Origin: Actinacidiphila sp. DG2A-62
GTDB taxonomy: Bacteria > Actinomycetota > Actinomycetes > Streptomycetales > Streptomycetaceae
NCBI RefSeq assembly: GCF_035825295.1
Contig: NZ_JAYMGI010000002.1
Coordinates: forward strand, 3,973,001-4,037,000
Direction: 5' to 3'
Length of the DNA stretch: 64,000 nucleotides
Shown here: positions 1 to 9,354 of the stretch, piece by piece
Layout: every line of letters starts with the position of its first letter
Position numbering within the stretch: the first letter of the stretch is position 1
The notes under the pieces: generated by a model
Told to the model about the DNA's origin: nothing
What the model saw: only the letters and a program-made list of their open reading frames with translations
Database searches by the model: none
Program-made: the position numbers and the translations under genes

Positions 1-1
1 C

Positions 2-1006
2 GCAACCCTTGAAGCGCTAGACCCTGAATCACTCGCCGTACCAGATGCCAGAGATCCCGCACTGCTTCATCTCATGGAGGCGATTTACAAGGACCGCCCA
101 TTTTTCCTGGATGAAATGCCAGCAGGCGGATGGAATATTGAATGGGGGCGCGAGTTCAACATCTCCGACGACCGCGCCTCCTTCGCCCCGGATGGCACCG
201 GCATGCCGATGCGAGATGGAAAAGACATCCATCAATACGTCCACGAGTTCTCGGAACCGATCAACCGACTCAAGGAAGATATTGGCGAAGCCGCACTCGT
301 AGGCCGAGCCCGAAAGCGCGCGAAGAAAAAGGATGTGCGATCCAGGACACGGTCCCGAGGGGAGCGCTTCTTGCGCACCCCGGGCCCCCGGCAAGGAACG
401 CTTGAAATTCCTGCCGACTCATACCGTCCATGCCTGCGTAAGAAAGCACGTGCCGGTGATGAGCGCACCTTGATTTCCGCCATCCTCCCTCCAGGGACAG
501 CAGTAACCGAGATGCACTTCTTCTATCGGTCCGTTTTTGACCACACGGCAAACGGCTACCGCACGTCCCTGAGCTCAGAAGCGATGGCATTCGTAGTTGC
601 GCTACTGAACAGTCTAACGCTGGATTTCGTCGTCAGGAGGAAGGTATCAAGCACTGTGAGCAAAGCAATCATGTCAACGCTCCCCGTGCCTGACGTCCCC
701 CTTGACCATGGAGACGGCGCTGAAGTGGTCCGGGTATCGGGACGCCTCACATGCCGTACCCCGGAGTTCCGTGAGCTGGCCGAAGTGCTCGGCGTGGAAT
801 GCGCCCCGCTTGCCAAAGATGAGGAGTACAACCTCCGGGCGGAACTCGATGCACGGGTGGCCCATCTCTACGGATTGTCGGCATCGCAGCTGGATTTGAT
901 CTTGGCCGACTTCCGGCAGAGCGCCGATTCCGAGGGCAGCCCGGTTCGCCCTGGCGAGGAGTACAAGCAGCTTGTCCGGGAGCACTTCGCGCGCTTGGCT
1001 GGCTGA
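2..1006 (+). CDS. C-terminal part of an Eco57I/PglX-type (type IIG-like) adenine methyltransferase, 5' end outside window
   Basis: The reading frame is open from base 2, so the gene enters from the left; the first internal ATG (74) is not its start. About 334 residues remain, ending TGA at 1004-1006. The stretch GKDIHQYVHEF resembles the short conserved GKMIHQFxH-type motif before the target-recognition domain in Eco57I/PglX-type methyltransferases, and ILPPGTAVTEMHFFY resembles the strand motif of their TaqI-like C-terminal specificity domains. The catalytic SAM-binding and NPPY parts must lie upstream. Residues around 90-105 are unusually Arg/Lys-rich. By family this protein would methylate adenine and read the target sequence. 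The large helicase gene 138 bp downstream on the same strand suggests a methylase-helicase defence pair. The family call is from motif resemblance only. Confidence 0.7.
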   Translation, partial: ATLEALDPESLAVPDARDPALLHLMEAIYKDRPFFLDEMPAGGWNIEWGREFNISDDRASFAPDGTGMPMRDGKDIHQYVHEFSEPINRLKEDIGEAALVGRARKRAKKKDVRSRTRSRGERFLRTPGPRQGTLEIPADSYRPCLRKKARAGDERTLISAILPPGTAVTEMHFFYRSVFDHTANGYRTSLSSEAMAFVVALLNSLTLDFVVRRKVSSTVSKAIMSTLPVPDVPLDHGDGAEVVRVSGRLTCRTPEFRELAEVLGVECAPLAKDEEYNLRAELDARVAHLYGLSASQLDLILADFRQSADSEGSPVRPGEEYKQLVREHFARLAG

Positions 1007-1068
1007 TCTTCGCCGCCGATGCAGGCGCTGTTGTCAGTACCCGCCACTACGCTCGACGTTCGAGTGCT

Positions 1069-1102
1069 ACGTGGGCCTCCACACACAACGACAGGCCCAC
1101 GT
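1069..1102. promoter_or_regulatory. Inverted repeat between methyltransferase and helicase genes
   Basis: Two perfect 10-bp arms (ACGTGGGCCT at 1069-1078 and AGGCCCACGT at 1093-1102) flank a 14-base loop. The hairpin lies in the 138-bp gap before the helicase ribosome binding site. No T-run follows, so it may be an operator or a weak terminator/attenuator that separates expression of the two genes. Confidence 0.4.
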
Positions 1103-1144
1103 GCGCACCCAAGTGGTCAACAACGGGCGTAGGAGGAGCACGGG

Positions 1145-4100
1145 ATGAACCCGCTGGAGCTGGCCGATCGGTTGCGCGAGGACTATCGGCGGTTCACCTG
1201 GACCACCTACCCGATTGCCGATCAGAGCCTGCGCTCCCGTCTGGAGCGGATGGTGGATGAAGAATCGCTTCTGTGGAACGGCCCTTACCTGTCCGTGCAG
1301 CCGCGCTACCAGCTGGACGCGACGCTCACCGAGCTCGCTGCCGACGTCGGCCTGCCGATGGAGGTCACCGGGGCCTTCCCTCGGGTGGAACGTTTGTTCA
1401 CGCACCAGGTCACGGCGATCACTCGGATCCGCCAGGGCCTCAACACCCTGGTGGCCACAGGTACCGGCTCCGGTAAGACCGAGTCCTTCCTGATCCCTGT
1501 CATCGCGCATGCCTTCGACAACGGGCACCGGCCCGGGGTCAAGGCAATCGCCCTTTATCCGATGAATGCGCTGGTTAACGACCAGGAGGACCGTGTCAAG
1601 GCCGCCTGCGAGAAGCTCGGCCTGACCTATGGCGTATACACGGGGGCCACTCCGCAGCACGAGCGGACGCGGATGCAGGAGACGCCGCCGGACATCCTGC
1701 TGACCAACTACTCCATGCTGGAGTACATCCTCACCCGCCGGGATGATCGGGAGCTGTTCCGCAACGGCGTGCTGCGCCATCTGATTTTGGACGAGATCCA
1801 CACCTACCAGGGGGCGCTGGGTACCGAGATCGCTGGCTTGGTGCGACGTCTGCGCGGCCACGTCGATGTCGACGGGCTGGTCTGCGTTGGGCTGTCCGCG
1901 ACCGTGAGCGCCGGGGGCGACCACGACGTGGACCTGCAGCGCACCGCGGAGTTCGCCAGCAGCCTGTTCGCCGCTCCGTTCGACGTGAACGCCATCGTCG
2001 AAGAGACGGCCATCCCTCAGCCGGAACCGGACCACAGCGCGATCGGGCCAGCCCCCGACCGCGATCTGCTGCGCCGCGCCTTGGCCGACGGCGGGGACAC
2101 TCAGCGCCTGCGGGCCGTGCTCGGTGATCCGCAGGCCAGCCCGGTGCTGGACTTGCTGCGCGCACACCTGGCACACCCCAGCACCGTCGACGAACTCGTG
2201 GACACCCTGGCGGTCCTTCCGCAGCGCGCTGGCGCCGACCGGGATGCCTTGGAGGACGAGGTCGCCGGATGGCTGCTGCTGGGCGCCGACACCCACACCC
2301 CGGCGGGCCCGCCCGTCCTGGAGGCCAAGGTCCACCTGTTCCTGCGCAGCCTACCCACCCCCGTACGCTGCGTCGGCGAGGCCGAGCACCTCCTGCTGGA
2401 TGGCGCGACCACCTGCAGTCACACGGACTGCGGCGCGAAGGCCACCATGTCGTTGGGTGTATGCCTGGGCTGCGGCCAAGACTACGACCTGGAACGAGAC
2501 GAACCCCACGGCCCGGTCGTCCGCTATGTCGCCCGCCGCCTGACGGCCGAGGAGCCCCTGGAGGTGCCACGGACGGGCAACAGGAACTGGTACCCGGCGC
2601 GTCGGTGCACGCGTTGCGGCAAGGACGCCAACGGTACGACCTGCCTGGGCTGCGGCACCGCCACCCGCGAGGTTTCCGTCGCGATCCCCGAGCCTGACCG
2701 TCCACTGACGCGCTGCCTGGTCTGCGGCTACCAGCGGTCGTCGCACGGCGCCGTTCAGGAATTCACCGCCCGCACTGCAGCGGCCGTCACCGCCGCCGCG
2801 TTCAGCCTGCACACCGGGCTGGCGGCACAGAGCGATGACGAGATGCTGCGCCGGCTTCTGATCTTCGCTGACTCGCGGCAGGACACCGCCTTCCAGGCCG
2901 GCGATCTGCGCGACCGCGCCCGCGCCGTGCAGGTGCGTCACCTCATCGTGGACAGCATCGCCGACCGTGTGCGTGCCCAGGATCCCCCCGCGAGTTTCAA
3001 CAGTCTCGTCGAGGACGTCTTCCGGCGCGGTCAGATATCCGGGCTCTACGACGACCCGGCGGGCAAGGACGCCCGTCGCCGTGCCCTGCGCGTGTGTGAA
3101 TGGGACCTGCTGGGCGAGCTCGCCAGCGATGAGCGGCGTCCCCCGACCCTGGAACGCCTGGGTCTGATTACGATCGGCTACCCGGGCCTGGAGGCCCTCA
3201 GCGACGATGCACTCAAGCCGATCACCGACACCCTCGGCGGGGGCACGGCGGCGGCCCGGTGGCTGTTGGCGCGCATGCTCGACCTGGTCCGCACGCGCGG
3301 CGGACTCGGCCACGATCTGCTTAACAAGCGCCTGGACGCGAAGACTGAGGCCGAGCTCATCGACGCCGGCGCCACCATGGGCATGGGTCATTCCGTCACC
3401 GGCTACGGGGAGACCACCGTCACGGTGGCCGGAGCCAACCCCTTGGCCTTGAGCCACCGGGGCGCCGCCGCCCGCCTGGTGAGGACTGCGTTCCCTCTGG
3501 TGACCAACTCGGATGCCCGTGAGCGCGGCGTGCGCAAAGCCGTGGACCTGCTGGCCGAGCACAATCTTCTGACCAGCACCCAGGTCGGCACCGGCAGGTC
3601 CCGCATTCAGCTGCGTCAGGTCAGGCCCCAGGCGGTGGAGGTGCGGCCCGCCTCCGAGACGATGTACCGGTGCGGCGCTTGCCGCGCCGTACAGCCCGGC
3701 CCTTCACCGCAGAACAGATGCGCCACCTTCAACTGCAAGGGCACCATGGCGTCCTGGCAGGGCGATCCCGACGACCACGAGCGGCTGCTGGCCGCCAGTG
3801 ACGCCCCCCTGGTCGTCAAGGCCGAGGAGCACTCCGGCCAGGTGCCACTGGAGAATCGGGAAGACATAGAGGAACGGTTCAAGGACGGCGACCTCAATCT
3901 GCTGGTGTGCACGATGACGTTGGAACTGGGCGTTGACCTCGGCCAGCTCCTCGCCGTCATCTTGCGCAACGTGCCGCCGCGCCCGAGCAATTACGCCCAG
4001 CGCGCGGGCCGCGCCGGCCGCCGCGAGGAACGGGTCGCGCTGATCGTGACCTTTGCGGGTGGCATGCCGCACGACAGCTACTACTACGCCCGCCCCGTGG

Positions 4101-6079
4101 AGATGATCCGCGGTGCCATCCGCCCGCCGGCCTTCCTGCTGGACAACCAGCGCGTCCTGCAGCGCCACGCCCGTGCCATGGCCCTCGAACTCTGTGGCCA
4201 GAGCCTTCCCCAGTGGATGCGCGGCCTGGTCACCGAAGACGCAGCCGGACAGCTGCAGGGAATCGGCGAGGTCAAGATCGCCCTCACCGACGGACGGGAT
4301 CGCATCTCGGCCCAGATCCACGCGGCCTTCCGCTTCGGCCTGGCTCAGGACGACCTTCCCTGGCTCACCGAAGACTGGGCCCGCGCGGTGGTCGACAACT
4401 GGATCACCGACCTCGACGAGGCCGTCGAGTCTTACCGCCTCCGGCAAAAGAGCCTGCTCGAGGAATGGACCCAGGCGACAAGCAAGCCGGGCAACAAGGA
4501 AGCCTCCCGCGCTGTCAGCAGCATCAGCGCCAGCCTGGAAGCCATGCGCAGCGGTGACCGCATCCGCGCCTACACGCTCTCCTATCTCAGCAACGTCGGA
4601 TTCCTGCCCTCCTACGCCTTCCCCACCGACACCACCACCCTCTCCCTGCAGCGCGAGACGGCTGAACTCGCCCAGGACTCCGTCCAGGCGCTCAAGGACT
4701 ACGCCCCCGGCCAGCTCGTCTACGCCCGCGGCGACAAGTGGCTCGTCGACCAAGTCGACTTCCGCCGCGCCAACCTCGTCAACTCCGACGGTGTTGGCGC
4801 GCTGGACTCCATCAACCTGTGCAACCGCTGCGACACCGTCAACGACTCCACCAGCGCGCACTGCCTGTCCTGCGACAGCGACGACCTGACCCCTCAGCAC
4901 AGTGTCCCGATGCGTGCCATGCGCGCCTCACGCCGCCAGCGGATCTCGGCCGACGAAGAACACCGCTCCCGTTCCCCCTTCGAGGTCACCCATCACCTTG
5001 GCGCCCCCAACACCTCCGAGACGTACCTGTTCGAGCGCGACGGACTGGTCCTGCAGTGGGAGCGTGGCGCAGAGCTGACCATCCTCAACCGGGGCCGCAT
5101 CGCCAGGAACCAGAGCAATAGCGAACGGTTCATCGTGTGCAGCAGCTGCGGACTGTGGTTCGACGCCATCCCCGGCCCTGCCCCCACACGCGCCCAGCGG
5201 GACCGCCAGAAGTTCCACGACACGATCTGCACCAACCACCAGCTTGTTCCCAGCATCCTGCAGGTCGAACGGCGCGTGGACTGCCTGCAGGTCCTCCCCG
5301 ACCTGGAAGCACTGGACATCCGCCCGGACAACCTCGAGGAATTCCTCGCCAGCACCCGCGCCGCCCTGGACCTGGGCTGCCGCGTCATCCTGCAGGCCGG
5401 CGACGACGAAGTGGCCGGCTTCGACTGGCCCCGACCCGACCCGGAAGGCGAAGACGCCACCTTCCGCCTCGCCGTCTTGTACGAAGAGGTCCCCGGCGGC
5501 GCCGGCTACCTTCGCCAGCTCGCCGCCCGCTTCGGCGAAGTCGCCGCTGCCCTCGTCCCGGTCCTCGACGACTGCTCCTGCGAGCGCTCCTGCTATGCCT
5601 GCCTGCGCTCCTACGGAAACCAGCTCGAAGAAGACCTGCTCGACCGCCGCATCGCTGCCGACTTCCTGCGCCGCTTCATCAACGCGCCAGACGTCGACGG
5701 ACACCGGGTACCCAGCTACGCTGACGCCTTCCACGGCCGTCCCCGCTCCGCCATCGAACGACGACTCGCCATTGCCCTGATGACGATCGGAGTCCCCCGC
5801 GGCGTGGCACAGCACTCGTGGGGTGACCGCGGATCCACCGACGGCACGCCCCGCCCGGTCACCATCGCCGACTTCGCCTGGCCGGAACAGAAGGTCGCCG
5901 TCTTCTGCGACGGCTGGAAGCACCACCACACCACCGAACGCCAGGCATCCGACAAGGCCAAGCGCGACTCCATGCGTACCCAGGGCTGGACTGTCCTGTC
6001 TTTCTGGGGCGGTCAGATCGTCCGCAACGCCGAACAGTGCGCGCAGGAGGTTCTGGCGCACCTGGCCGCCGAAGCCTGA
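1145..6079 (+). CDS. Large DEAD/DEAH-type helicase with DUF1998 region and C-terminal Vsr/DUF559-like nuclease domain
   Basis: The protein has 1644 residues. ATG 1145 is preceded by AGGAGGAGCA. Motif I TGTGSGKT lies at residues 105-112 and the Walker B motif reads DEIH (216-219). Later come a CTMTLELGVDLG motif and QRAGRAGR (motif VI), as in MrfA/DUF1998 helicases. Several CxxC pairs are spread through the protein, and the Cys cluster CSCERSCYACLRSYGNQ marks the DUF1998 end. The last ~110 residues (VAVFCDGWKHHHTTERQ, then DKAKRD and GWTVLSFWG) look like a Vsr/DUF559 PD-(D/E)XK nuclease fold. Very large DUF1998 helicases are core parts of Druantia (DruE) and, in shorter form, DISARM (DrmB). 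The upstream methyltransferase fits such a role. I infer an ATP-driven DNA-processing defence protein; the exact system is not identified. Confidence 0.82.
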   Translation: MNPLELADRLREDYRRFTWTTYPIADQSLRSRLERMVDEESLLWNGPYLSVQPRYQLDATLTELAADVGLPMEVTGAFPRVERLFTHQVTAITRIRQGLNTLVATGTGSGKTESFLIPVIAHAFDNGHRPGVKAIALYPMNALVNDQEDRVKAACEKLGLTYGVYTGATPQHERTRMQETPPDILLTNYSMLEYILTRRDDRELFRNGVLRHLILDEIHTYQGALGTEIAGLVRRLRGHVDVDGLVCVGLSATVSAGGDHDVDLQRTAEFASSLFAAPFDVNAIVEETAIPQPEPDHSAIGPAPDRDLLRRALADGGDTQRLRAVLGDPQASPVLDLLRAHLAHPSTVDELVDTLAVLPQRAGADRDALEDEVAGWLLLGADTHTPAGPPVLEAKVHLFLRSLPTPVRCVGEAEHLLLDGATTCSHTDCGAKATMSLGVCLGCGQDYDLERDEPHGPVVRYVARRLTAEEPLEVPRTGNRNWYPARRCTRCGKDANGTTCLGCGTATREVSVAIPEPDRPLTRCLVCGYQRSSHGAVQEFTARTAAAVTAAAFSLHTGLAAQSDDEMLRRLLIFADSRQDTAFQAGDLRDRARAVQVRHLIVDSIADRVRAQDPPASFNSLVEDVFRRGQISGLYDDPAGKDARRRALRVCEWDLLGELASDERRPPTLERLGLITIGYPGLEALSDDALKPITDTLGGGTAAARWLLARMLDLVRTRGGLGHDLLNKRLDAKTEAELIDAGATMGMGHSVTGYGETTVTVAGANPLALSHRGAAARLVRTAFPLVTNSDARERGVRKAVDLLAEHNLLTSTQVGTGRSRIQLRQVRPQAVEVRPASETMYRCGACRAVQPGPSPQNRCATFNCKGTMASWQGDPDDHERLLAASDAPLVVKAEEHSGQVPLENREDIEERFKDGDLNLLVCTMTLELGVDLGQLLAVILRNVPPRPSNYAQRAGRAGRREERVALIVTFAGGMPHDSYYYARPVEMIRGAIRPPAFLLDNQRVLQRHARAMALELCGQSLPQWMRGLVTEDAAGQLQGIGEVKIALTDGRDRISAQIHAAFRFGLAQDDLPWLTEDWARAVVDNWITDLDEAVESYRLRQKSLLEEWTQATSKPGNKEASRAVSSISASLEAMRSGDRIRAYTLSYLSNVGFLPSYAFPTDTTTLSLQRETAELAQDSVQALKDYAPGQLVYARGDKWLVDQVDFRRANLVNSDGVGALDSINLCNRCDTVNDSTSAHCLSCDSDDLTPQHSVPMRAMRASRRQRISADEEHRSRSPFEVTHHLGAPNTSETYLFERDGLVLQWERGAELTILNRGRIARNQSNSERFIVCSSCGLWFDAIPGPAPTRAQRDRQKFHDTICTNHQLVPSILQVERRVDCLQVLPDLEALDIRPDNLEEFLASTRAALDLGCRVILQAGDDEVAGFDWPRPDPEGEDATFRLAVLYEEVPGGAGYLRQLAARFGEVAAALVPVLDDCSCERSCYACLRSYGNQLEEDLLDRRIAADFLRRFINAPDVDGHRVPSYADAFHGRPRSAIERRLAIALMTIGVPRGVAQHSWGDRGSTDGTPRPVTIADFAWPEQKVAVFCDGWKHHHTTERQASDKAKRDSMRTQGWTVLSFWGGQIVRNAEQCAQEVLAHLAAEA

Positions 6080-6149
6080 CGGAGTCAACTGCTTCCGGGT
6101 AGGCCGCCCACGCTGGCCTCCCCGGAAGCATCAGGTTTATGGGTGGCGG

Positions 6150-6392
6150 CGGGTAGGCCAGTGGGCAGCGAGGACTAAGTTGCGTTTGAAGGCGGCCGAG
6201 CGATTCAGGCAGGGCGAGGAGGGCACGGTTATCGCTCACGACCTGCAGGTCAGCGTCAGGTCGGTACAGCGTAGGCGTATGGACGTGCTCGCAGTGCTGG
6301 AGCATGAACTGGCCCAAGGACACGTCACGCGTGCCCCGCGTTTCGTCGGTGCCCCACCCTGGGAGCCGACTCGCTCTCGGGCCCTCTTCTAG
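6150..6392 (+). pseudogene. Relic of an IS630-type transposase N-terminal helix-turn-helix
   Basis: One frame reads RLKAAERFRQGEEG, then VIAHDLQVSVRSVQRRR. This matches the pattern of the N-terminal HTH of IS630-family transposases (LRAAERFRxG...VAxxLxVSxRSVQRWR). The reading goes on for about 40 residues and stops at 6390-6392 without any catalytic DDE region, and no start codon with a ribosome binding site is present. It is a decayed fragment lying between the helicase gene and the left att-like repeat. Confidence 0.55.
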
Positions 6393-6513
6393 GCCGCGCG
6401 AAACCAGTCGGTACCACCCCCCTGAACAGGGAAACAGCATCGAGCCAGGCAAGCTCATCGCCCGATCCTCATTCAGGGCGCAAGGGTCGTGGGTTCAATT
6501 CCCGCCACCCCAA
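6355..6513 (+). repeat. att-like block A: left copy of a diverged ~160-bp direct repeat ending in a tRNA-Pro-like 3' fragment
   Basis: The block begins with CCTGGGAGCCGAC and ends with a tRNA-like 3' half (6472-6513) whose T-arm and acceptor read GTGGGTTCAATTCCCGC and CACCCCA. A second, diverged copy lies at 11632-11790 in the same orientation. No 5' tRNA half is present, so this is not a functional tRNA gene but the kind of 3' duplication left by integrases that insert into tRNA genes. This copy has more mismatches to a tRNA than the right one. Confidence 0.6.
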
Positions 6514-6606
6514 CTGTGAGGTTCGACGTGGACGCGGTGTCTTCTCTGAGTCGGTCTCGGCAGCCCGGTGAGCACCCCATGCGCATGCGGCAGTGCCACC
6601 TTCGTG

Positions 6607-7041
6607 TCAGCGCACGGAACCGAGATAGCGCTGAACGGTTCGCCTGGAGCAACCAAGCACTTGCGCAATGTCGTTGATCCGCCATCCGTCTCGGCCCAGA
6701 CGGATGGCCGTGAGAGCTCGGTCCGGCAGGGGCGTTGCACTCTTGGCAAGCCGGAGCATTGCCGCGATACGGTCGCGTTCTGCCGGGCCGAGGCCGCCGT
6801 ACCAACCGTGACGGGCTTCCGGGTCCTCCGCCCGCAGCGCCAGGGCTAGGCACTCCAAGCGGCCCCCGCAGCCGACGCATACGGCCAAGGGACCCTCGGC
6901 GGGCCGCTCCCCGTCCTCGGGATGGTAGAGACTCACGTCCACGCCCCTGCAAGCCGCACGGACTGAGTCCCGGTGCTGAGACGACTGGATCAGATCGCGA
7001 AGCTCCTGTTCGCGGCCGACGAGGAATTGCAGGCTGTCCAT
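6607..7041 (-). CDS. WhiB-like iron-sulfur protein with extra C-terminal helix-turn-helix
   Basis: The protein has 144 residues. The WhiB signature is present: Cys31, Cys55, Cys58 and Cys64 (pattern C...CxxC...C) followed by GWYGG at 79-83. These four Cys normally bind a [4Fe-4S] cluster, and GWYGG stands for the family's GVWGG beta-turn. Unlike most Wbl proteins it continues with a clear helix-turn-helix near residues 120-140 (INDIAQVLGCSRRTVQRYL), similar to the region-4-like HTH of sigma factors. It lies 23 to 117 bp right of the left att-like block, on an accreted segment, and its 5' side faces the end of the ParB-like gene 295 bp away. I infer a redox-sensing DNA-binding regulator of this element. 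Target unknown. Confidence 0.75.
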   Translation of the reverse strand: MDSLQFLVGREQELRDLIQSSQHRDSVRAACRGVDVSLYHPEDGERPAEGPLAVCVGCGGRLECLALALRAEDPEARHGWYGGLGPAERDRIAAMLRLAKSATPLPDRALTAIRLGRDGWRINDIAQVLGCSRRTVQRYLGSVR

Positions 7042-7336
7042 CGAGTGCTCCAGCTCGTGGCCATGTCCGGTCCACAGTGAATAGCCAGGGTGAGCTCGGA
7101 ACTGCCCGGCGCACCCACTTGATGTCTTCCGGGGTCACGCCCGGTGTGACGGCAAGCGGCAGCGGCTTGCGGTTTCGGCCCCGAGGTGTACCGGCTTCCC
7201 AAGCAAAAGCCCGGAAAGCCGGCGTTGCCGCCCTCGCCCTGGTCGGGTGGGTGGGCCTCACCGTTCACCCGCGTCGCGGCTCCCGGCACGCGGCCGGGTT
7301 TCTATGCCTATCCGGAGAACTCCGGGGGCGAGCGAT

Positions 7337-9133
7337 TCAAACGACCTCGTCCTGAGGCGGCGAATCTTCATCGGTCGACTGACCGTCGAACTCGTCGTCC
7401 GATTCCTCGGCTTCCTCGTCGTCACGGTCCGCATCGAGGTCGTACGGGTCCTCGGCGATAATCCCGTGTCGCTGGACACTCCGCTGTTGCCAGACAGGCA
7501 GCTTGAATAGGACGTCCTGCAGGACGTTTCGCCACGCCTCACAGTCGGCTCGGTCGGCGCCCAGCGAATCGATAGCACGGGTCCCATCGTCGGACCTGAC
7601 CGCCTCCACGACCTTAACCGCACCCTCGACCGCCTGGATCGAAGTGGCCAGGTCATGCAGGGCATTCCCGAGAATCTCAGCCGCGTTCCGAGGGGCCGGT
7701 GTGGGTGATGGACCTTCGCCGGCGGGTGGGAAGGTTCGGCGGAGGTCCGCGTCGGTGACGAGGATGTCGCGGCCGTCGTCGTTCTGAGTGACCCGTCCTG
7801 TCTCGTCCACCTTGCGGGTCCTGCGCCCCGCCGCAGAGTCGAGGAGCGTCTGCTTCAGCTGGTGCACACCGTGCTGGGTACTGCGCATACGGTCGATGAC
7901 CTCGCCTGGGTGCCGCCGATCGGGTTGATCGTTGTTGCTTGAGCCACGGTCACCCGTGAGCTGGCCGTTGATCACCAGGGGATAGGCGCTGCGGGCCGCG
8001 AGTTCCCGGGTCGCCGCGCCTGGCTCCCCCTTTGCCACCTCCTCAAGTGCGGCTTGGGCCAGCTCCTCCGTCCCACGGAAAGTGGCCTCCCAGTCCTTGG
8101 CCAGCTCACCCGGGAAGGCCGACTTCAGGTACTTCCGCATCCGTTCCCGCCTGCGGGAGTCCTCTTCCGAAACCGAGCGCATGACCAGAGAGGAAGCAAC
8201 GTCGAGTAGCAGCTTGGTGGTGATGTTCTTGCGGGTGCTCTGTCCGGTGATGGCGACCCGCACAGCAGCGTGGATCGTCTGATTACGCTCGGCGAAGAGC
8301 CGGACAATTGCCGCCGCCCGGACGGACGGGTCGTCGTTGAATCCGGCCGCCATCGCCTGGTCGGGGGTCAGGGCACCGCGTAGCCAGTCGGCCTTGGCAG
8401 GAGTGATCAGTTTCCGCCGTTCGATCTCGTCCACCACGGCGTCGGCGAGGGCCTCGTTCTCTGCGGCTTCACCCCACGGCTTCGGGGAGTCGACGTGCCG
8501 AAGTGCGACCAACGACTTCACTGCGACTCCGAAGTCAGCGGTGGTGCCGTCATGCGGCTCGAAACCGACCAGCAGAAGCGCCGGAAGCCGTTCGCAACGC
8601 ACGGTGACCGCCACCTCGGGGTCAACCTGTGCCGGGTCGCCTGCGGTCGTGATCGCCGCGTTGAGCTTGCGGATGTGGGAACGCAGCTTCGCCGTGTCCC
8701 GCAGGTACGGAACGTCGGCGGACCTGAGGTCGAGCAGGTCGTGGGCGCACGTCACTCGGCTCGACCCCTCGACCGTGACCGGAACCGTTACCCCGGGTGT
8801 GCTGTCCTCGTGCTGAAAAGCCGTCGCGGCCAGCCACACCTCTGTCATCACTCCCTGGTGACGGAGGGACTCGCGCCAATCGTTGTGGTCAAGCACGTAC
8901 TCTTTGGACAGTTGTGCCGCCCACGCTAGGTGTTCCTGGTTCGCGAGCCTCTGCACGAGTTCCGGGCGACTCCCTGACGCCGCGATGGGCTCGGCCAACG
9001 GACGGAAGCGCGTGCTCTCGCCAGTGCCGATCAGGTTCGAGGCCGGGTGCCGGCGCGACGGACCGATCCGCGGGTTTCGCGGGTCTGGGATGATATACCG
9101 CGCCCATACGTCAGCCCGGATGGCCAGGATCAC
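7337..9133 (-). CDS. ParB/DGQHR-fold-like protein of unknown function
   Basis: The start chosen is GTG at 9133; it overlaps the stop of the small upstream gene in a GTGA arrangement. Reading further upstream in this frame gives only Arg/Pro-rich out-of-frame sequence. The 598-residue product begins VILAIRADVWARYIIPDPRNPRI, and the string IPDPRNPR resembles the entry motif of ParB N-terminal domains. About 110 residues later VEGSSRVTCAHDLL sits where ParB-like and DndB/DGQHR proteins carry their DGQHR/GxxR motif. The C-terminus is highly acidic (DDEEAEESDDEFDG). There is no recognisable HTH. A ParB/Srx-like fold is inferred from short motifs only; DNA binding, nuclease or nucleotide-binding roles are all possible. 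It is co-transcribed with the small upstream gene. Confidence 0.6.
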   Translation of the reverse strand: MILAIRADVWARYIIPDPRNPRIGPSRRHPASNLIGTGESTRFRPLAEPIAASGSRPELVQRLANQEHLAWAAQLSKEYVLDHNDWRESLRHQGVMTEVWLAATAFQHEDSTPGVTVPVTVEGSSRVTCAHDLLDLRSADVPYLRDTAKLRSHIRKLNAAITTAGDPAQVDPEVAVTVRCERLPALLLVGFEPHDGTTADFGVAVKSLVALRHVDSPKPWGEAAENEALADAVVDEIERRKLITPAKADWLRGALTPDQAMAAGFNDDPSVRAAAIVRLFAERNQTIHAAVRVAITGQSTRKNITTKLLLDVASSLVMRSVSEEDSRRRERMRKYLKSAFPGELAKDWEATFRGTEELAQAALEEVAKGEPGAATRELAARSAYPLVINGQLTGDRGSSNNDQPDRRHPGEVIDRMRSTQHGVHQLKQTLLDSAAGRRTRKVDETGRVTQNDDGRDILVTDADLRRTFPPAGEGPSPTPAPRNAAEILGNALHDLATSIQAVEGAVKVVEAVRSDDGTRAIDSLGADRADCEAWRNVLQDVLFKLPVWQQRSVQRHGIIAEDPYDLDADRDDEEAEESDDEFDGQSTDEDSPPQDEVV

Positions 9134-9354
9134 GCCGCCGGGCACCCGCAGCCGCTCGGGGACTCTGCCGCCCGGCGGGCAGCAGAGGGGTCGACGACAG
9201 CCTGCGCGAGCGCCAACGCTGCGGGCTCGCCCATGGTGAAGTGCTCGATGAGTTTGTCGGCAAGCTTCCGTGCTGCGGTCGCCAATGCAGGCAGGGGCAG
9301 CGCTTCGACAGGGCGGGGCAGTACGGTCTCGCCCGCGCCGGATGATGGCTCCAT
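9130..9354 (-). CDS. Small hypothetical protein coupled to the ParB-like gene
   Basis: The reading frame extends back to a TTG at 9420. ATG 9354 is preferred because GGAGAA lies just upstream at good spacing. The ~74-residue product is helix-rich in the middle (ALATAARKLADKLIEHF, then LALAQAVVD). Its TGA stop overlaps the GTG of the next gene, a typical sign of translational coupling. That rules out reading the two frames as one frameshifted gene. Function is not recognised; a partner or antidote of the ParB-like protein is possible. Confidence 0.5.
   Translation of the reverse strand: MEPSSGAGETVLPRPVEALPLPALATAARKLADKLIEHFTMGEPAALALAQAVVDPSAARRAAESPSGCGCPAA

Noticed and set aside
5823-6392. 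189-residue plus-strand gene after the helicase
   Set aside because: Its first part is a shadow of the helicase end; only the IS630-like HTH remnant in the second part is meaningful.
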